Under the pieces are notes generated by a model, which ran no database searches, was not told the DNA's origin, and saw only the letters and a program-made list of their open reading frames with translations. A stretch of DNA of 64,000 bases from NCBI GenBank assembly GCA_018398815.1, contig CM031626.1, positions 43,024,450 through 43,088,449 on the forward strand, written 5' to 3'. Below, one piece after another: positions 51,601 through 60,900 of the stretch (the first letter of the stretch is position 1; every line of letters starts with the position of its first letter). Position numbers and translations under genes: made by a program. The DNA comes from Conus ventricosus (taxonomy: Eukaryota > Mollusca > Gastropoda > Neogastropoda > Conidae).

Positions 51601-54600
51601 TGTAAGAGAAAGACAAAGGGAGAAAGAGAGAACGAGTGGGACTGAGGTAGAGAAAGAGAGAAAATATCACAGAATTTTAAGACCGATTTAACACCTCTGA
51701 CTGATGTGTCAGATACACAGACAACTGAACTGGTTTGTCACAAGTCACAAACAAATAAATCAAGTTTCAAAAAAACAGCAAGCAGATTCTGTTCTATCAA
51801 GAACTCCATAGAAAGTAGTTCAGACTGTGTGACAGCATTTGAATCGGAGGCAGTCGTCAGACAAAATGTTCTTTTTAGTATCAGCTCCACAGCTTTTCAT
51901 CTTCATGTGTCCGCCTACCTCATGAGCGCTCTCAGGAGCTGTTTGCTGTGCTCTACTTCATGTTGTGTTATCTTTTCTTCTTCTCTTCTCTCTCTCTCCC
52001 AGTCACACTCACCTGTGCCAAGACCTGTGCCAAGACAGTCGCCAGTCTGAATAAAGTATTATGGACTGTGGTGTGTCTCTATTTGACGCCGGGAGCGCAG
52101 ACACAACCAGCCGTGTCTCCCTGATGATCCCGACCCAGCGGGCGAAAGGCCTCGGAGCAGGCAATACAAATATATCTGCCTTCAAAAGGGATTGCGATGG
52201 CTCCCTTATGCAGCTAGTTAAGAGTTTTCATATCTGTAACATTTTTTTTTTTTCATGTTCCCAGTTTCTCCATCTTCAAACTCCCCTCTCCCCTCTCCCT
52301 CCTTAAGTCCAAATCTTTGCCAGGTCATTACTATGAAGACAGTTCAGTTGTTGGCCTGCGCTTGTTTTCCCCCACTATTAGATTGTTCGTCTATGTATTT
52401 GTCTGACTTTATTCAAGTTTAAAAGGCTGTGCCAGTCTTGAATAAAAGTTACTCTGTGTTAGGTTTCCTTATGGGAGCAAAACATACCCCACTTGTTTAC
52501 TGTTTATCATTTACTGTTCCCTACCTCATTTCATTTCCGATTTTGCTTTGATTAAATTGAGGTTATTTGTATTTGTTTCTGTCCGTCTGTGTGTTTGTCT
52601 TTTGATCTCCCTTGCATCTTGGGTGGATCCTCAGGCGTAGGCTCAAAGACTGTCCCCTACATTTAAAATTATTTGCATAATGTCTTTAGTTTTACAGCAA
52701 CTTTTTTCCTCCCCACACTTTCGTTCGGTTGCATTTACTACTCTTCGCTGGCTGCTTTGAGGGTGCTATTGGATTCTTTTTGCACCCATGGTGGTGAGAA
52801 CACCACTGTATTATGGACTGTGGTGTGTCTCTATTTGACGCCGGGAGCGCAGACACAACCAGCCGTGTCTCCCTGATGAGTTCCGACCCAGCGGACGAAA
52901 GGCCTTGGAGCAGGCAATACAAATGCATCTGCCTTCAAAAAGGATTGTGATGGTTCCCTTATGCAGCTAGTGAAGAGGGTTTCATATCTGTATTATATTT
53001 TCTTAATTTCATGTTCCCAGTTTCTCCATCTTCAAACTCCCCCCCCCCCCTCCTTAAGTCCAAATCTTTGCCAGGTCATTACTATGAAGACAGTTCAGTT
53101 GTTGGCCTGCGCTTGTTTTTCCCCCACTATTAGATTGTTCGTCTATGTATTTGTCTGACTTTATTCAAGTTTAAAAGGCTGTGCCAGTCTTGAATAAAAG
53201 TTACTCTGTGTTAGGTTTCCTTATGGGAGCAAAACATACCCCACCTGTTTATCGTTTACTGTTCCCTACCTCATTTCATTTCCGATTTTTCTGGGATTCA
53301 TCCCATAGCACTACTTTCCACTGTAGGTTTTCACTGACTTTCACTGCAAAGTGAGGCAACTGCTGGCAGAAATGTAAACAAATTTGAAAAGCTGTTTATT
53401 GGTAAAGCTCCACCGAAAAACGCCGACTAACGAATCACAAGACATTTGTTCGTTTGTCAACATTTTCCGGCGAAGCTTTATCAACAGTTTTTCAAAAATG
53501 ACTTTCATTGATCGACTTTGTGCTACATGTGCTTAAAATCAGCATGGAATTTCACAAGATGCAAAGCATATAAACATACTCCCAGTTTATCTTGAATACA
53601 AGTACTTTCTGAGATATTCCATGAAGAAGAAAAAACATTTTGGGCCGTTATAGCCGTCAGTAACAGCTCTTCTGGTAAAATAACACATCGGGCATCATCC
53701 GTGACCCATAATGAACATACCTACAAATTTTCAGAAAGATCGGCCCAGAAGTTTTGTCTGGAGCATGAGGAACACATTTTGACCACGGACAGACACACGA
53801 CTGGGAGTACGAAAAGGAAAAAAAAAAAGGAGAAAAAGCCATTGCTCGACTGCTCTCAAACAGCAAGGGTCTTCTTACAGACAATGATTTCAGTCAAACA
53901 ACTAAAAGGGATGGTCACATGTAAGCTGGAACGCATGTCTGTGATGAATGCTTTCCCTTGACCTATCTCGGCTCAGTCAGTCGGCCAATCAGCAAAGGCC
54001 TTGCGTCTAGTTTGTCAGAAGCGAAATACTGACTGGCTCTTGCAATTCAGAAACCTCGCCTGACAAGACTAGCAAAACCACCAGTACTGCCTGAATGTTA
54101 ACACAGGTGATGGACAACATGGTTTTCTCACAGCCGTATACCATGGATTTTCAGTGTCAAACACTGAACCCTACAAACTTGATGTTGTGCAAAATTTTAA
54201 ACACATCAGAAAGCTTGCACTGCTTTTTGACGCTGTAGAAACGAGACACTTTCAGCAGCAGGCACTTGTTCGCCATCAAAAGGTCAAAGTAGCACTGATT
54301 CATATCTCTGTGTCAACATGAAATCAATGCAGGCTGTCAGCAAGTTCACCATGCAGACTGCCGGTGAAGTATCCCATTTCATGCTGCAGACCATCATCAA
54401 CAGCTAATTCATTGTTCAGAAAAGAGAAAAAAAAGGAGATTCAACAATATACACACATACATCGATCGATTGATCTATCGATCTATGCACACAAACACCA
54501 TACAAAATCACAATGAATCTCATTGATGAAAGTCACTTCTTAGATAAACCAATGCACAGTCCACTACATGTGAAACCCCCCCAGAATTTTTTGTTCGGGG

Positions 54601-54910
54601 TATAAAAACTAAAATGTTAATTTGGTGATATATTACATTTCAAATGATGTGCAACTCTGATGATAAGATGATCAGAGACAGAAAGCGAGAGAGAGCGAGC
54701 AAAACAAGCCTATAAATTCACCTCTGGTGGAAAGTCAGTGAGCAATTGTGGGTGTTGTTGATGACAATGACGGTGGCCAGTCCAGCACGATATGTGCGAA
54801 GTGTGGTGATCATGGACGATTCTGACACCTGGCAGTCAGCGTTGATTCCGCCATACTGCACATCACACACACACACACACGCACGCACGCACGCACGCAT
54901 GCACGCACGC

Positions 54911-54960
<50 letters not shown>

Positions 54961-57900
54961 AAAATGCATTCATCAAATTTTCACACGCATTTTCAAGAAG
55001 TCATAATTCAAGGAAAGAATGTGAAATTTCAATATGCAATTCTGACAGTAAAAACCCTTCATTCAAGCGAAACAGAAATAATCTAAGACTATTTTGGGGG
55101 CGTTCTGGATATTTCAAAAATTGCTCTTCTGGGAAATATGGTGGTGAAACATAAACTTTTCTCATACTTACCTGTCCAAACAAATGCCTTATGGTATTCA
55201 GTACGTAACATCACCATATTCTTGGGATCCTCAATAGAACTAAACTGGCAGAGGAGGTAGCTGACCACGCCTCCTTAACCAAGTGATCACCCTAGAAATC
55301 CCCATGTCATATAAAAAGATGACAACACGCTGCAGTTTTCTACTTTTCTTCAGCCAGGAAACGTGCCCCTCTCCGTTCTTTTTCTTCGAACTGTGCATGT
55401 TTTTGAGCCTGTGGTCTCTCTAGCAGCCTTTTAAGCTTGCTTTCCTATCCTATGTTGAAACCTTTCTCCTAGCCTTCTCCTGAGAGGATTTCTACTGGGA
55501 ACATCAGCTAGCTATGCTGTATTACCACTGGCCTGCAACAATCAATGCCACCGATGTATACTGTGGCTTCCATTGGTATGTCCATAACTGTATCTTGGAC
55601 TGATACTGTTTGTTTCCTGAGCCGACTCCTCACGTCACATGTGATGTATACTGTGGCTTCCATTGGTATGTCCATAACTGTATCTTGGACTGATACTGTT
55701 TGTTTCCCGAGCCGACTCCTCACGTCACATGTGATGTCCACAAGCTGCCACAAACACCACCTCCTTTCTGGCATGAAGTGTTCACCCTACATGCCCTGTA
55801 ATGCGTGTGAGAATGGGTTCAGCGTGACATGGCGGTGGTTCGTTCATGATTATGATGTCAACGTGAATGTTCATGACCATAGCTCTAGCCCTGCTCTGCC
55901 AGTGCTGGCAAGGCATACGCCCATCACCCCCACCCACACCAGTCAGACATCAGGCCCCAGGTGCAGGGAGACAGACGCCCATCACCCCCACCCACACCAG
56001 TCAGACATCAGGCCCCAGGTGCAGGGAGACAGGCCAGAGTGTTCCCCCTTCCCAAGTCACACTCTCAACTGCACTCAGGTGGTATAGTAAATTTGTTGTG
56101 GGGCAAGCCAGTTGCTTTTCACATGGATGGGAACGACAAGTGTTTGTAATACTGAAAAGGTTGCGGCCGGGGTCAAGGGGCCGTTCAAGGCCCCTGGTGG
56201 GGTGCAGGGGCAACACCCTGCTGGGAGGTCTGATGAATACTTGACATTTAAGGACAGTTTACTGCGTTCTCCTTTGATACAAACCCTGAATTTCATATTT
56301 TACTGTATTAAGAGTTAAAACTATTTCAGACAAAAAACAACAGAACAACTAAAAAAACGTCCAACTGAGTCAAGGCAGAAGAGTAAAAACAAGTATGGAT
56401 CGGAGAGCGAACGCATCCATCAAAGTGCGATAGGGGGGGAGGGATGGACAAAATGCCAATTGGGAAATCTGTATGATGCGGAACTACTCCCAGCCATGTG
56501 TTCAGCTCCACTCCCCACAGTGCCTTTTCCGGAGGTCATCTCCTTTTCCTGACTCTGTGTACATGTTTTCTTCTTTGTACCTTGGCAAGGTGAATTCCAA
56601 CAGGCACTGTTTAACTTCATACCCTTCTGTCACACTCAATCCACTCCCCTCCTGGCCTGGCCTGGACAGACAACATTAGCTCAGGGTCCCTGAAGACAAT
56701 GTCCAGAGCTTCAATTCAAGGGCCATGCTGAGGCATTCTCGTATGGGTTCACCTCCTCTCTCTTCAAGTGAGCATGCTTCACACCAACGTTTCAGTCCTC
56801 TTGAACAGGTAAGTGTAAAGACTGTAAGTAAGGAAGACTGTAAGAATTTTACCACTAAAAGTAGCTGCATGATATACTTACATCCAAACACTGAGAAATC
56901 CCTTGCACATCCCCACTTTGCTGGGAAAAGGTGAGAAAACTAATATATGTTTACAACTTTGTATATGACACGAGGACTTCAAGGCTGATCACTCAAGCGG
57001 ATCCAGCAAATTATGGCGGTGGGGTTACTCCCTGCTCTCCTGTTTCCGTTTTCTTCAAGATCCTTATAATCTGGTGCTGTTCTAAGCCAAGTGGAAAGAA
57101 GACGTTTGTCTGGACAGGTAAGCAGACTGTAAAACCTTCAGTAGCAAATTTTTTTTTTTTCATTCTGTAAATCAACAATTTACAAAGTCTACATCATTTA
57201 AAATCATTCCTGAGAAAGAAAAAAAAAGCATGCCAGGATTTACATGAAGAAAAAGCATGCTTACACCAAAAAAGAACAACAACAACAACAAAAAAAACCC
57301 ACAGGTTTCAGAAAAAGATAACAGCTTCCCAGTTTTTGACCAGCTGGTAAAGCGACTTCCCAGCTGAAGACAGTCAAGCACTTGCCCCTACACACAGGGC
57401 TACATGCATACACATTCACTCACCAGTCACGCACAAACATTCTCACTCAGTACCTGGTTGTCCAACCTCAGCAGTGTGGTGTGAGCCTGATTGATGAGAA
57501 AGTCGCCTGTGACCTCTTGTGTGTCCTTTACCTTGGCCTTGACCTTCACATCTTTGCTACTGGCTTGAGGCCAAAACGACTGACACTGAAAAGGGGAGAA
57601 AAAATTTGAATGAGGGTGACAGCAGGGAAACAAACTTCTTTTTTTTTTCTAATGTCATGGGATAATCTTAAGATAAATGTCATGGGATAATCTTAAGATA
57701 AATGAAACACGTTTGTCCCATTCTGGAACAACCTGGACGGACAAGTGTTTTTTGCACTTGAGGATAATCAGGCTTAATGAAGATTTGAGTTTTGACATTT
57801 GGGATAATCAGGATGGGATAGTAAGAATGGAGAGTTTTCAAGGGTTTCACATTTTGGGATAATCAGTGCAGATCGTAATTAGGTGTTTCCATTTAGGAAT

Positions 57901-60900
57901 AACCAAGATAGATGTCAATCAAGCTAACACACTTGGGAGTTATCAAGATAGTTGAAAATCCCGACTTTTTTTCAATTTGGGGATAAATAGGAGACATCCA
58001 ATAGTCTGGAATGATGATCAGGGTGGACAGAATCAAGACAGGAGACATCCAAGAGTCTGGAATGATGATCAGGGTGGACAGAATCAAGACAGGAGACATC
58101 CAATAGTCTGGAATGATGATCAGGGTGGACAGAATCAAGACAGGATACATCCAATAGTCTGGAATGATGATCAGGGTGGACAGAATCAAGACAGGATACA
58201 TCCAACAGTCTGGAATGATGATCAGGGTGGACAGAATCAAGACAGGATACATCCAATAGTCTGGAATGATGATCAGGGTGGACAGAATCAACATGTCCAT
58301 ATTTCAAGATGACCGGGATGGACACTTTTTTTTCTCCTTCAAAGCTTGAGATAACAAAGGTGGAAGAAACTGGAGGTGTTCATAATGTCGGATAAACTAC
58401 ACCACCATCACAATCCTTCAACAACTGCATGGCTCTGTACACCACCATCACAACCATTCAACAACTGCATGGCTCTGTACACCATCATCACAACCATTCA
58501 ACAACTGTACACCACCATCACAATCCTTCAACAACTGTACACCACCATCACAATCATTCAACAACTGCATGGCTCGTGTGCTGACTTAATAAGGATGAAT
58601 GGAATTCATATTTGATAAACTACACCACCATCACAATCATTCAACAACTGCATGGCTCGTGTGCTGACTTAATCAGGATGAATGAAATTCATATTTGATA
58701 AACTACACCACCATCACAATCATTCAACAACTGCATGGCTCGTGTGCTGACTTAATAAGGATGAATGGAATTCATATTTGATAAACTACACCACAATCAC
58801 AATCATTCAACAACTGCATGGCTCGTGTGCTGACTTAATAAGGATGAATGGAATTCATATTTGATAAACTACACCACCATCACAATCATTCAACAACTGC
58901 ATGGCTCGTGTGCTGACTTAATAAGGATGAATGGAATTCATATTTGATAAACTACACCACCATCACAATCATTCAACAACTGCATGGCTCGTGTGCTGAC
59001 TTAATAAGGATGAATGGAATTCATATTTGATAAACTACACCACCATCACAATCATTCAACAACTGCATGGCTCGTGTGCTGACTTAATAAGGATGAATGG
59101 AATTCATATTTGATAAACTACACCACCATCACAATCATTCAACAACTGCATGGCTCGTGTGCTGACTTAATAAGGATGAATGGAATTCATATTTGATAAA
59201 CTACACCACCATCACAATCATTCAACAACTGCATGGCTCGTGTGCTGACTTAATAAGGATGAATGGAATTCATATTTGATAAACTACACCACCATCACAA
59301 TCATTCAACAACTGCATGGCTCGTGTGCTGACTTAATCAGGATGAATGGAATTCATATTTGATAAACTACACCACCATCACAATCATTCAACAACTGCAT
59401 GGCTCGTGTGCTGACTTAATAAGGATGAATGGAATTCATATTTGATAAACTACACCACCATCACAATCATTCAACAACTGCATGGCTCGTGTGCTGACTT
59501 AATAAGGATGAATGGAATTCATATTTGATAAACTACACCACCATCACAATCATTCAACAACTGCATGGCTCGTGTGCTGACTTAATAAGGATGAATGGAA
59601 TTCATATTTGATAAACTACACCACCATCACAATCATTCAACAACTGCATGGCTCGTGTGCTGACTTAATAAGGATGAATGGAATTCATATTTGATAAACT
59701 ACACCACCATCACAATCATTCAACAACTGCATGGCTCGTGTGCTGACTTAATAAGGATGAATGGAATTCATATTTGATAAACTACACCACCATCACAATC
59801 ATTCAACAACTGCATGGCTCGTGTGCTGACTTAATAAGGATGAATGGAATTCATATTTGATAAACTACACCACCATCACAATCATTCAACAACTGCATGG
59901 CTCGTGTGCTGACTTAATAAGGATGAATGGAATTCATATTTGATAAACTACACCACCATCACAATCATTCAACAACTGCATGGCTCGTGTGCTGACTTAA
60001 TAAGGATGAATGGAATTCATATTTGATAAACTACACCACAATCACAATCATTCAACAACTGCATGGCTCGTGTGCTGACTTAATAAGGATGAATGGAATT
60101 CATATTTGATAAACTACACCACCATCACAATCATTCAACAACTGCATGGCTCGTGTGCTGACTTAATAAGGATGAATGGAATTCATATTTGATAAACTAC
60201 ACCACCATCACAATCATTCAACAACTGCATGGCTCGTGTGCTGACTTAATAAGGATGAATGGAATTCATATTTGATAAACTACACCACCATCACAATCAT
60301 TCAACAACTGCATGGCTCGTGTACTGACTTAATAAGGATGAATGGAATTCATATTTGATAAACTACACCACCATCACATCACAATCATTCAACAACTGCA
60401 TGGCTCGTGTGCTGACTTAATCAAGATGAATGGAATTCATATTTGATAAACTACACCACCATCACAATCATTCAACAACTGCATGGCTCGTGTGCTGACT
60501 TAATAAGGATGAATGGAATTCATATTTGATAAACCACACCACCATCACAATCATTCAACAACTACATGGCTCGTGTGCTGACTTAATCAGGATGAACGGA
60601 ATTCATATTTGATAAACTACACCACCATCACAATCATTTAACAACTGCATGGCTCGTGTGCTGACTTAATAAGGATGAATGGAATTCATATTTGATAAAC
60701 TACACCACCATCACAATCATTCAACAACTGCATGGCTCGTGTGCTGACTTAATAAGGATGAATGGAATTCATATTTGATAAACTACACCACCATCACAAT
60801 CATTCAACAACTGCATGGCTCGTGTGCTGACTTAATAAGGATGAATGGACTTCATATTTGATAAACTACACCACCATCACAATCATTCAACAACTGCATG

